Source of the DNA: Candidatus Cloacimonetes bacterium 4572_55
Lineage (GTDB): Bacteria > 4572-55
NCBI GenBank assembly: GCA_002084765.1
Contig: NBMB01000041.1
Coordinates: 1 to 64,000 of the forward strand
Reading direction: 5' to 3'
DNA length: 64,000 nt
Shown here: positions 26,427 to 34,753 of the stretch, in pieces
Layout of the letters: every line of letters starts with the position of its first letter
Position numbering within the stretch: the first letter of the stretch is position 1
Made by a program: the position numbers and the translations under genes
Notes under the pieces: model-generated
Database searches by the model: none
Seen by the model: the letters and a program-made list of their open reading frames with translations, nothing else
Told to the model about the DNA's origin: nothing

Positions 26427-27470
26427 ATGAGATATAATAAAGTTTATTTGGATACAATCGGCTATGAATTGGCACCGATTGTGGTCACATCCGCTGAGTT
26501 GGAAAAGCGGGTCGAGTCGGTTTATCGGGCGTTGCGAGTGCCGCCCGGACAGTTGGAGATGATCACCGGTATTATCGAAAGAAGGTGGTGGGAGCCGGGA
26601 TTTCTCGTCTCAGACGGCGCGATTGCCGCGGCTCAGAAGTGTCTGGCAAAATCAACAGTCACGCCGGAAGATATTGAGGTTTTGATCTATGCTGGAGTCT
26701 GTCGAGAGGGGTTTGAACCGGCTACCGCATGCCGAGTCGCGCATCACATCGGCGTGAGCCCGTCCGCGGATGTGTTTGACGTCGGAAACGCGTGTCTCGG
26801 CGTGATGAACGGCATTGTGGAGGTCGCCAACCGGATCGAGTTGGGGCAGATAAGAGCTGGACTGGTCGTCTCTTGCGAGACCGCGCGTGAAATTGTCGAG
26901 TCCACGATCGAACGACTCTCCGCCAACCCAAATATGGAGTTGTTCAAGCTGACAATCGCCACTCTGACCGGCGGGTCCGGCGCGGTGGCAACATTGATCA
27001 CCGACGGCTCTTTTACCGATGATCGTCAACCTCGCTTAATCGGCGGAGTCAGCCGGAACGCACCCCGATTTCACGACTTGTGCCGTTGGCGCGTGGATCA
27101 TGATCCTGCCACGCCCTGGAGCGAGATTATGACCACGGACTCGGTGGCGGTGTTGAACAATGGGGTGGCGTTGGGCGAGCGGACATGGCAGGCGTTTCTG
27201 AAGGAGATGCGCTGGACAAAGAAGTCGATTGACCGAGTGATCTGTCATCAGGTGGGGAGTAAGCATCAGGAAAAAATTTTGCAACAATTGCAAATTTCGC
27301 CGGATAAGGACTACGTCACGCACCCCTATCTTGGCAATATCGGCACGGTCTCCTTGCCTATTACAGCCGCTCTTGCCCATGAACGCGGGGTTCTCGAACC
27401 GGGGCAACAGGTTGGTTTCCTTGGAATCGGCAGCGGTCTGAACTGCATGATGTTGGGGTGGGAGTGGTGA
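26427..27470 (+). CDS. OleA-like 3-oxoacyl-ACP synthase III
   Basis: A 347-residue thiolase-fold enzyme. The catalytic cysteine C123 lies in DVGNACLGVMNG, the histidine in VICHQVGSKHQ and the asparagine in GNIGTVSLP. The segment VSCETAREIVESTIERL followed by LTGGSGAVATLITD resembles OleA, which joins two fatty acyl chains head to head, more than FabH. Its position 51 bases after the PUFA-type synthase suggests it either starts or condenses the product of that enzyme. No oleB, oleC or oleD follows. A 12-base direct repeat (TTATGAGATATA) lies just before and over the start codon. FabH-like or other KAS III activity remains possible. Confidence 0.82.
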   Translation: MRYNKVYLDTIGYELAPIVVTSAELEKRVESVYRALRVPPGQLEMITGIIERRWWEPGFLVSDGAIAAAQKCLAKSTVTPEDIEVLIYAGVCREGFEPATACRVAHHIGVSPSADVFDVGNACLGVMNGIVEVANRIELGQIRAGLVVSCETAREIVESTIERLSANPNMELFKLTIATLTGGSGAVATLITDGSFTDDRQPRLIGGVSRNAPRFHDLCRWRVDHDPATPWSEIMTTDSVAVLNNGVALGERTWQAFLKEMRWTKKSIDRVICHQVGSKHQEKILQQLQISPDKDYVTHPYLGNIGTVSLPITAALAHERGVLEPGQQVGFLGIGSGLNCMMLGWEW

Positions 27471-27535
27471 TGCCGCTTATGTCATGCAGATCGCAGATAT
27501 AGATTCCATAATTATTAAAACTCGACCCATATTCA

Positions 27536-29539
27536 TCAGAGCTTACTTCTCTCTTCTCTCATACGGTGCACGTCTTTGATCAGACCGGCTTGCACATATC
27601 CACGAATTATCAGATTATAGAATCGGATTCGTTCTTCATCAGAGATCGCTATTTCTTCGGGCATATTCCTGAACGTCTCCTCCCCAATATCGGGATAGCC
27701 TGACCTAACGTAAGCGTGAATCAACGCGCCGTATAGAGCCGAATCCGGAGCCACGCCACTTTTTATCATCCTGTCAAACGTCTGTTGAGCCGATTTCGAA
27801 TCATCCGACTTGCCATAAGCGTCGATCAACGCGCCATACTCGACGACCCCGGGCGTGAGACCCTTTTCAATCATCTCACCAAGCGTCCGTTGAGCCAACC
27901 CCGTATAACCCGACTTGCCGTAAGCGTGGATCAGCGCGCCATATTCGACGGTTCCAGGCGTGAGACCCTTGTCAATCATCTCGTCAAATTTCTGTTGAGC
28001 CAATTTCGCGTAACCCGACCTGCCGTAAGCGTCGATCAACGCGCCGTATAGAGATGCGCTTGGGGTCAAGCCATTTTTTATCATCCTATCAAACGTCTGT
28101 TGAGCCGATTCCGCATTGTTCGACTTGCCATAAGAGTAGATCAGCGCGCCGTATAGGGCAGAATTTGGCATGAAACCTTTTTCAATCATTTCGTCAAACT
28201 TCCGTTGAGCCAATTCCGCGTATCCAGACTTGCCGTAAGAGTAGATCAACGCGCCATATTCGACGACCCCAGGCGTGAGACCCTTGTCAATCATTTTGTA
28301 AAAGACCTCGTGAGCCAATTCCGCATAACCCGACCTACCGTAAGCGTGGATCAGCGCGCCGTATTGAGCCGCGTTTGGCGTCATGCCATTTTTTTCCATC
28401 TCGTCAAACGTCTGTTGCGCGGACTTAGTATCGCCCGACTTGCCGTAAGCGTGGATCAAAGAACCATAAATTGCCACATCTTGGGGAGCAATTTTTTTCG
28501 CCTGTTCAAAGTAGAGTTTGGCTTTTACGGGATCGCCCTGTTGCGCGGATATATTGATCATCACGTTATAATGATGTTCATCTAAAGGGATTGCGCCGTT
28601 TTTCACATCGTCGAACAATTTTTGCGCATCTTTGTGCCGATTAAGTTCCAGGTACGCGCATAATATCTCAAGGATCAGGATAGAATCCGGGGTGAGATCA
28701 ATCTCTTCAACAAACTCAAGGGTCTGCCGGTAGACAAAATGATCCTTTTTTTCTCGCGTCGCTTTCATCAGGATGCTCGCATCCTTGACATTTAGCGGGT
28801 AATTATGGAGACTCCGCCACCGCGCGTATTCGATCAGATCAATAATTTTTTTCTGTTCCGCGAGCTTGTTGAATATTTCCCAAATTGAGTATCTGTCTGG
28901 CGTTACGCCCCGATCAGTCAGTTGTTTCAGCTTTTGGAATGCATCTATGACGCGGTTTTCTCCCATCAACGCCCATATCTCGGTTCGATAACGTTGGGGA
29001 TCGATCTCCTTTCCCTCGCCTCGGTCGGCTTCAATCTGTTGAAAAAGTTGATCGGCATTGCACGCGTGTTCCGTTTCGTTGTGACTGGGGAATAGAGAAG
29101 TCAGACGGTCGAGAATGTCCGTATTAAAAGAGTCGATTATTCTGGGGCTGCCCTTTTGCAGCTTCTTAAATAAAGGGAGCCGAAGGGGCCCTAAGTTATT
29201 GACAATTCCCTCAAGTACACGGCGGCATCCCGCTTCGCTACCCGAGTTTGATTCAGCTATTGCCAGAGCGTACCAAAAATAGGAACCGATAATGGAAGCC
29301 AGTCTTTTTACCGGAACCGTGGGATAAATCTTACCCCTTAGGCATCCCTTTGCCACGATCTCTCGGGCTATTTGGCAATACCACCATCCGGGTATGATCA
29401 CGTTCCTGAACCCGTCTGGAAAGAACTCCTTCAACAATCTACCTGATCTGTTGTCCCCTTGTGCGAATTCTACCGCCAAATACAAAGCATTATTTAGCTC
29501 TTGCCCGCTCAGTCTTATTTTTGGGATCATTTTTCCCAT
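27536..29539 (-). CDS. Pentatricopeptide-repeat (PPR) protein
   Basis: A 667-residue soluble protein. Residues about 354-633 are eight tandem 35-residue PPR units of the form YGALIHAYGKSGYAELAQ..FDEMIEKGLTP. Weaker units come before them, and an N-terminal helical domain of about 200 residues has no family I can name. PPR proteins bind single-stranded RNA, one base per repeat, and are abundant in organelles but rare in bacteria. The residue that reads the base (the Asn of YNTLI in plants) is glycine in all eight units. There is no signal peptide. It converges on the OleA-like gene and is upstream of nothing on its strand, so context does not help. Confidence 0.88.
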   Translation of the reverse strand: MGKMIPKIRLSGQELNNALYLAVEFAQGDNRSGRLLKEFFPDGFRNVIIPGWWYCQIAREIVAKGCLRGKIYPTVPVKRLASIIGSYFWYALAIAESNSGSEAGCRRVLEGIVNNLGPLRLPLFKKLQKGSPRIIDSFNTDILDRLTSLFPSHNETEHACNADQLFQQIEADRGEGKEIDPQRYRTEIWALMGENRVIDAFQKLKQLTDRGVTPDRYSIWEIFNKLAEQKKIIDLIEYARWRSLHNYPLNVKDASILMKATREKKDHFVYRQTLEFVEEIDLTPDSILILEILCAYLELNRHKDAQKLFDDVKNGAIPLDEHHYNVMINISAQQGDPVKAKLYFEQAKKIAPQDVAIYGSLIHAYGKSGDTKSAQQTFDEMEKNGMTPNAAQYGALIHAYGRSGYAELAHEVFYKMIDKGLTPGVVEYGALIYSYGKSGYAELAQRKFDEMIEKGFMPNSALYGALIYSYGKSNNAESAQQTFDRMIKNGLTPSASLYGALIDAYGRSGYAKLAQQKFDEMIDKGLTPGTVEYGALIHAYGKSGYTGLAQRTLGEMIEKGLTPGVVEYGALIDAYGKSDDSKSAQQTFDRMIKSGVAPDSALYGALIHAYVRSGYPDIGEETFRNMPEEIAISDEERIRFYNLIIRGYVQAGLIKDVHRMREERSKL
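27641..28480 (-). repeat. Eight tandem 105-base units encoding PPR motifs
   Basis: The DNA repeats with a 105-base period. Units share long near-identical stretches (for example GTAAGCGTGGATCA and CGCGCCATA on the plus strand), so amplification or gene conversion appears recent. Copy number could vary by whole units without changing the frame. Confidence 0.85.
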
Positions 29540-29614
29540 AATTCCTACTCTCGTAATCTAATCGATTTAGTATATTCAAACAATATTTATTAACAGGTTA
29601 TCATACAGACTATC

Positions 29615-29653
29615 ATGGCTATTATGGCTATTATGGCTATTATGGCTATTATG
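29615..29653. repeat. 9-base tandem repeat (ATGGCTATT) x 4.3
   Basis: Four perfect copies of ATGGCTATT from 29615 to 29650 plus three bases. They lie between the end of scpA and the start of the PPR gene, about 75 bases upstream of the PPR start codon. Slippage could change promoter spacing or leader length. Confidence 0.85.
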
Positions 29654-29669
29654 TAGATGGACGAGGTTC

Positions 29670-30470
29670 TCAGCGAGGCAGTGTGGTTTGGCGCGGGTAA
29701 ATCCAAATTTCTCCGAAAATCCGAGACTGGCGCACGGTGATTTGGCGCAGTCGGAGCAGCTCCAACAAAGCTATAAATGTAACCGTCATGGAGAGTCGGT
29801 CGTCATCGTCGGAAAGAAGATCGAAAAACAGGATTCGATCTCGATAGCCTAATTGATACAGGATAACATCCATTTTTTCCTCGACAGTTATCTCTTTTTT
29901 TTGGACAATATGCGGCTTTTCTTTATATTCCAACCGTTCCTTGATTCCCAGATAAGAGGAGATCAAATCGAAAATCGAGAGGTCGCTCGACTCGATTTCC
30001 TCTGGAATTGGAGAGCTTTCCAGTATTTCCGGTATTTCCGGTAATAGAGAGGGAGAACGACCATAAACTTGTTGTTGCATATTTTCTTGTTTGGACAGGT
30101 GCGCCGCGGCTCCTCGCATTTTCTGATACTCTATCAATTGTCGAACCAGATTATCTCGAGGGTCTTCGGCGACTCCATTTTCCCGCTGAAGCGAGGGCAA
30201 TAACATCCGCGCTTTGATCCGCATCAAAACCGACGCCATATCGACAAAATCGCCGGCAATGCTCAGATCCAGCTTTTTTATCTTTTCGATATATTGCTGG
30301 AATTGATCCGAGATATACGCGATCGGGATATCATAAATATCGAGTCTGTCCTTTCGGATCAGGAACAAAAGCAGTTCCATAGGTCCTTCGAACACATCGA
30401 TTTTGATCTCATACCCAATATTTTTTTTTTGATTTGACATAAGAGATGGGGATGCGGCTGTCGAATTCAT
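29670..30470 (-). CDS. scpA: Segregation and condensation protein A
   Basis: Kleisin subunit of the SMC-ScpA-ScpB complex that organises and segregates the chromosome. YEIKIDVFEGPMELLLFLIRKDRLDIYDIPIAYI is the conserved N-terminal block, and ASVLMRIKARMLLP follows. The C-terminal winged helix is at FIALLELLRLRQITVRQ. The length of about 266 residues is normal. I start at the ATG at 30470; a TTG at 30494 overlapping the cheB stop and an ATG at 30440 are alternatives. No scpB or smc is near. It is placed at the end of a chemosensory operon, probably by transcriptional convenience. Confidence 0.9.
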   Translation of the reverse strand: MNSTAASPSLMSNQKKNIGYEIKIDVFEGPMELLLFLIRKDRLDIYDIPIAYISDQFQQYIEKIKKLDLSIAGDFVDMASVLMRIKARMLLPSLQRENGVAEDPRDNLVRQLIEYQKMRGAAAHLSKQENMQQQVYGRSPSLLPEIPEILESSPIPEEIESSDLSIFDLISSYLGIKERLEYKEKPHIVQKKEITVEEKMDVILYQLGYRDRILFFDLLSDDDDRLSMTVTFIALLELLRLRQITVRQSRIFGEIWIYPRQTTLPR

Positions 30471-30490
30471 AAAAATTATCTCGAGAAAAG

Positions 30491-31606
30491 TCAATCAGGT
30501 CTGTGCGTGTCTTTTGTCAATCGGCGCAGCATGTTGGGGATATTTTCCAATCGCAGCACATAACGAGCGGCTCCCAGCTCGATTGCTTTCTGCGGCATAC
30601 CGAATACCACGCAACCGACTTCGCTCTGCGCGATTGTGACGCCGCCCGCGTCTTGAATGCTTTTCATCCCGACGGCTCCATCGTCTCCCATACCGGTTAA
30701 CAGCACTGCCACAGCAAATTTTCGATAACAACTCGCTAAAGAATTAAAGGTAGTCGTAATCGAAGGGCAATGTCCATTGATCGGACTTCGGTTTTTGACA
30801 ACAAATTCCCCTTTTCGGCTGAACTCCAACTGATATTTCTCCTTCTGAAAATAGATCATCCCTTTTCTCGGCAACTCGCCAGCTTCCGCTATTTTGATCT
30901 TTAGCCGGGAGCAGCTATCAAGCCACCCCACCAATCCGTCCAAGAATCCATTGCTGATGTGTTGGATACAAACTACTGGAACTGGAAAGTCTTTCGGCAA
31001 TTGGCTTAAGATTGTTTGCAGTGCTTGGGGTCCCCCGGTCGACGCGCCGATCGCCACTATACGCGCAGGTCGGGCTAAAGAAGGAGAGGGTGAAATGGGG
31101 AATTTTTGGAATTTTGACCTATCTGTCAGGATCCTTTTTCTCCGAAATTTATGGAACACGACCACCCCGGAAAGAATCTTGATCTTGTTGATCAACTCTA
31201 AAGCGACGTCTTGATAACCGGCATGGAGACCGCGTTGGGGTTTCGGGAAAACGTCCACCGCGCCGGCTTGGATCAGCTTAAAAATGTTCTGCGAGTCCTC
31301 ATCTTCTCGGACAGAAACACTGATAACCAAAATTGGTTTGGGGAATTTTTCCATAACTACTTTTATCAATTCCAGACCGTTCATCTTCGGCATATGCAAA
31401 TCCGTGCAGATGACATCGGGCTGAAGTTTCGGGATCAACTCCAGTGCTTCTAAGCCATTTCGAGCCATGCCAAGCACCTCAATATCCTTTGATTCTGAGA
31501 GCATGCGTTTCAAGACAATCAGAGCCAGAGGAGAATCGTCGACAAGCAGAACCTTGATTGGGGGCTTGTTGGATCCTATATTATGGGTCATTCGTTTGGT
31601 AATCAT
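30491..31606 (-). CDS. cheB: CheB-type methylesterase, second copy
   Basis: A 371-residue receiver plus methylesterase protein. The receiver has KVLLVDDSPLALIVLKRML, ICTDLHMPKMNGLELI and FPKPQRG. The catalytic domain has AIGASTGGP, VCIQHI and LLTGMGDDGAVGM. A basic linker of about 50 residues (FRRKRILTDRSKFQKF) joins them. The ATG at 31606 overlaps the previous stop codon (ATGA), showing coupling to the upstream gene. It is only distantly similar to the CheB at 14598, so the two loci may serve different receptors or be two parts of one system. Confidence 0.92.
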   Translation of the reverse strand: MITKRMTHNIGSNKPPIKVLLVDDSPLALIVLKRMLSESKDIEVLGMARNGLEALELIPKLQPDVICTDLHMPKMNGLELIKVVMEKFPKPILVISVSVREDEDSQNIFKLIQAGAVDVFPKPQRGLHAGYQDVALELINKIKILSGVVVFHKFRRKRILTDRSKFQKFPISPSPSLARPARIVAIGASTGGPQALQTILSQLPKDFPVPVVCIQHISNGFLDGLVGWLDSCSRLKIKIAEAGELPRKGMIYFQKEKYQLEFSRKGEFVVKNRSPINGHCPSITTTFNSLASCYRKFAVAVLLTGMGDDGAVGMKSIQDAGGVTIAQSEVGCVVFGMPQKAIELGAARYVLRLENIPNMLRRLTKDTHRPD

Positions 31607-31992
31607 TCGCAAATTTTCTGGATTCTTTGATTGTCAGTATCCTTTTCTGCATCAAGAATCGACTGAATATCCGCGTCGATCATCGAGAAAAGGCACTTAT
31701 TTTCCTTGATCAAAGGCTTTACAAATTTACTGATGACAATCTCCATATCATCGATAATTTCCAGCCAAAAGAGGATGATGTCAATACAAGACAGTGCTTT
31801 TTTCAGCTCTGACAAAATCTCATCCTGCGCGCTCGTTCGCTCGGCGGCTCGACAATGCAAGGCTGTTTGACTGATTGCTCGGAGCATGTCCTCGCTGATA
31901 ACCGCGCCTACATTGTTATCGGGCAACTTGGGACAAAATCTGACTATCTGCTTGGCAAAATTTTTGCTTTTCCCAAAAATTTCAATATTCAT
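31603..31992 (-). CDS. Small helical protein in the che operon, possible four-helix bundle
   Basis: A 129-residue protein made of amphipathic helices with no signal peptide. The pattern FAKQIVRFCPKLPDNNVGAV, then AISQTALHCRAAERT, then LSELKKALSCIDIILFWLEII resembles the four-helix bundle (S23/Avd-like) family, although it may simply be a helical adaptor. The start at 31992 has AAAGGA upstream; an in-frame ATG at 32031 is also possible. It lies between cheA and cheB and overlaps cheB by four bases, so it is likely part of the signalling pathway. Function unknown. Confidence 0.55.
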   Translation of the reverse strand: MNIEIFGKSKNFAKQIVRFCPKLPDNNVGAVISEDMLRAISQTALHCRAAERTSAQDEILSELKKALSCIDIILFWLEIIDDMEIVISKFVKPLIKENKCLFSMIDADIQSILDAEKDTDNQRIQKICE

Positions 31993-32063
31993 CCGACGTC
32001 CTTTACTACATTTACTACATCTATATCGCATTTATATCACAATCATACTTATTACATGATTTT

Positions 32064-34307
32064 TTAAATCAATCGTTTCAGTGTATCCAATAGAGCCTGT
32101 TGGTCAAAAGTTCCCTTGGTAATATATGCGTTTGCTCCGGCTTCCACGCCTCGATGCTTATCCTCTTCCGAAGTGAGAGAGGTAACCAGAATAACCGGCA
32201 TCTCGTTATATTTTTTATTCTGGCGAATTTTCTCGGTAAGCTCCAAACCGTTCATATTTGGCATCTCTATATCCGAGATCAGCGCGTCGAAACTTTGGAC
32301 ATTGAGCTTATTCATTGCATCCATGCCGTCGACCGCTGTCGTCACTTGATAACCGGACGCCTCTAATATCCGTTTTTCCTGCGTCCGAGTGGTGATCGAG
32401 TCCTCAGCCAGCAGAACTCGTTGCTGTTTTCCGGTATCTTCTTCCATTTTCTCATAAGCCGCGACTGGAATCGCATTTTTCTGCACTGATTGCATTAAGT
32501 CCATAGGATTCAACACCATGCAGACCTCTCCCGTGCCCAATATTGTGGAACCGGAGACATTGCGCACCCGCTTCAGGATTCCGCTATGCGGTTTCAGCAC
32601 GATCTCCTGCTCATCGACCAGTTCATCGACAACAATACCGAGTCGATCTCCAGTCACTTTCAAAATGATGCACGGAAACTGTCTGTTTCCATTCTCTTTT
32701 TGTTTTATGCCGGAAAATTCGCCAGAGGATTCATCGGACAATTCCAGCAGGTCCCACAGCCTGGCGACTGAGATTGCATGATTTTCCAGCACGATCGTCT
32801 CCCGCCCTTCAATCGAAAAAATGCTGGCGCGATTAACCAACAGTGCTGTATCCACAAATTCTACTGGCAGGGCGTATTTTTTGCCATTTATCCCAACAGT
32901 CAGCACACGCGTTGTCGCCAGCGTTATCGGCAGTTTTATGCGGAACATTGCGCCTTTGTTTGGGAGTGATTCGACCTGAATTGTGCCTTTCAAGCACTCG
33001 ACATTGGCTCGAACCACGTCCAAACCCACCCCGCGACCCGAGACGTCGGTCACAAAATCGCTGGTCGAGAACCCCGAGTGGAAAATAAAGGGGCGAATTT
33101 GTTCCGCTGTCATCTGAGCGAGTTGCTCCTCACGGATCAAGCCCTGGTGCAACGCCTTTCGTTTGATCGCGTCGAGGTCCAGCCCCCTTCCGTCGTCAGA
33201 AATCTCGATCACCACGTTGGTTGAGGTCTGATAGGCTTTCACACAGACAGTCGCCTGGGTCGGCTTACCCAATTTTTTTCGTTCCAAAGGCGTTTCCACG
33301 CCATGATCGATAGCGTTTCGGATTAAGTGCATCAAAGGATCTTTCATTTCCTCCAAAATGCGTTTATCCGCGCTGGTCTCCCCTCCTTGTATCAAAAAAT
33401 CAATATCCTTTCCATTTTTGTTTGCCATATCGCGAACCATGCGAGGGAAAAGATTGAGGATCGTGGACATCGGTAACAAACGTACAGACCGGATACCTTC
33501 CTCAATGCTGTTCGCTACCAATTCCAGGCGAGTGGCGTCCTCAGAAAATTCGTTTTTCAAGCGGTTTAACAAGGAGCCCATTTGTTTCCAACGCTCTTGA
33601 TTTTGCTGTAACGCGGCGCTTGTGGAGGATTCTCGTATTTGGGCATTATTGAAGAAAGAATCTTGACTCAATTCTTCCCAGAGAGCCAGAGCCTGCTCCA
33701 TTTGAATCGGACGCCGAGCAATACGAATCTTGGTCACAGTCAACTCGCCAGCATGAGTCATCAGCGCGTCTAACTGTTTTGGCTTTACCCGAATGGCATC
33801 GATCCGGTACTGGCCGCTATCTGTTTTTGTATCCGCGTCCGAGACGGGAGATTTTTCCAGAGGAGATTCCAGAGGTTCGGGATCCGGCGGTGCAACAGTC
33901 GTTTCATCCTGAGCAACAGGCGCGCGCTTGGATTTTGACCCTTCCAATTCTGCCAATACCCTCTCGACGTCCACATCCGTAGGCGTACCGAAAACAGCCT
34001 CTGACGCCAACTTTTGGATAGCGTCCAATCCGCTATAGAGGCGGTCGATCATCTCCGAAGTCAGGACAATTTTTCCTCGCTTGGCTTGACCCAATTTATC
34101 CTCGAAATGATGGGCGATCGTTTCCATATCCACCACGCCCAACATCCGCGCAGAGCCCTTTAGACTGTGCGCCTCTCGAAATATATCATCCAAAATCGAT
34201 TGGTTACGCGGATTTTTTTCCAGCTCCAACAGACCCCGATCAAGGCTTTGCAAATGCTCTTCACTCTCCATTTGGAACAGATAGCGAAGCTCTTTATCTT
34301 CAATCAT
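32064..34307 (-). CDS. cheA: CheA histidine kinase fused to a receiver domain
   Basis: A 747-residue hybrid kinase. The HPt domain carries the phospho-accepting H47 (EAHSLKGSARML). There is no clear P2 domain, only an acidic Pro-rich linker. The dimerisation and ATPase domains show HLIRNAIDHGVE, DDGRGLDLDAIK and GRGVGLDVV. A CheW-like domain follows, then a C-terminal receiver with LLAEDSITTR, ALISDIEMPNMNGLEL and a conserved lysine in ITKGTF. Such CheA-REC fusions are typical of Frz-like, pilus or other non-flagellar pathways. No separate CheY is seen. It heads the minus-strand operon cheA, helical protein, cheB, scpA. Confidence 0.93.
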   Translation of the reverse strand: MIEDKELRYLFQMESEEHLQSLDRGLLELEKNPRNQSILDDIFREAHSLKGSARMLGVVDMETIAHHFEDKLGQAKRGKIVLTSEMIDRLYSGLDAIQKLASEAVFGTPTDVDVERVLAELEGSKSKRAPVAQDETTVAPPDPEPLESPLEKSPVSDADTKTDSGQYRIDAIRVKPKQLDALMTHAGELTVTKIRIARRPIQMEQALALWEELSQDSFFNNAQIRESSTSAALQQNQERWKQMGSLLNRLKNEFSEDATRLELVANSIEEGIRSVRLLPMSTILNLFPRMVRDMANKNGKDIDFLIQGGETSADKRILEEMKDPLMHLIRNAIDHGVETPLERKKLGKPTQATVCVKAYQTSTNVVIEISDDGRGLDLDAIKRKALHQGLIREEQLAQMTAEQIRPFIFHSGFSTSDFVTDVSGRGVGLDVVRANVECLKGTIQVESLPNKGAMFRIKLPITLATTRVLTVGINGKKYALPVEFVDTALLVNRASIFSIEGRETIVLENHAISVARLWDLLELSDESSGEFSGIKQKENGNRQFPCIILKVTGDRLGIVVDELVDEQEIVLKPHSGILKRVRNVSGSTILGTGEVCMVLNPMDLMQSVQKNAIPVAAYEKMEEDTGKQQRVLLAEDSITTRTQEKRILEASGYQVTTAVDGMDAMNKLNVQSFDALISDIEMPNMNGLELTEKIRQNKKYNEMPVILVTSLTSEEDKHRGVEAGANAYITKGTFDQQALLDTLKRLI

Positions 34308-34753
34308 TCCATATCCTGTCCCTTTTTTTTGTACTCAAAATCCATCAAAAAGGGAGTTAGCACTCCGTCGAAACAGTAAAATTCTTCCTCTTTACGTCGC
34401 CTCAAAAGAACCAAAAATAAACAATTATGAATAAAAAATCAAGTGCTTATTTTTTCTCCTCATTGACTGGCTTTAACTCTACCATTAAATACCGTCAAAC
34501 CGAGTTATTGAACCGCTATGAATCGAGGTAATATAATAAACTGCTTGCAATTATGCCACGAGCTTTAAGTGAGAATTTCGAAGGATATCCGCATCGTAAC
34601 ACCTCACAAAAGAGATTAGCTTACCCCAATTGATAGAAATCATTTGACATATACGATATTATACGGTAAATTACCGAAAATTGCAAGACAACATATATAT
34701 GCAACTTTTCGATCTGGTTATTTTGAGGAAATGAAAATAGAAAGGATAAATTT
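34308..34753. other. 446-base divergent intergenic region
   Basis: Lies between cheA (minus) and the UPF0182 gene (plus). Apart from the promoter/operator-like site at 34644-34676 I see no gene, RNA or clear terminator. It should also hold the cheA promoter, but no good match to consensus was found on that strand. Confidence 0.4.
34644..34676 (+). promoter_or_regulatory. Promoter with overlapping palindrome upstream of UPF0182
   Basis: TTGACA (34644-34649), 17-base spacer, TAAATT (34667-34672). The -10 lies inside the perfect palindrome CGGTAA-A-TTACCG (34664-34676), a likely repressor site. The start codon is about 75 bases downstream. Confidence 0.4.

Noticed and set aside
27785-28585. Plus-strand repetitive frames opposite the PPR gene
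   Set aside because: They only mirror the 105-base units on the coding strand; the minus-strand frame is full length and has the family motifs.
34463-34491. Possible second promoter TTGACT-N17-TAAATA before UPF0182
   Set aside because: The -10 matches only half the consensus and a better promoter lies downstream at 34644.
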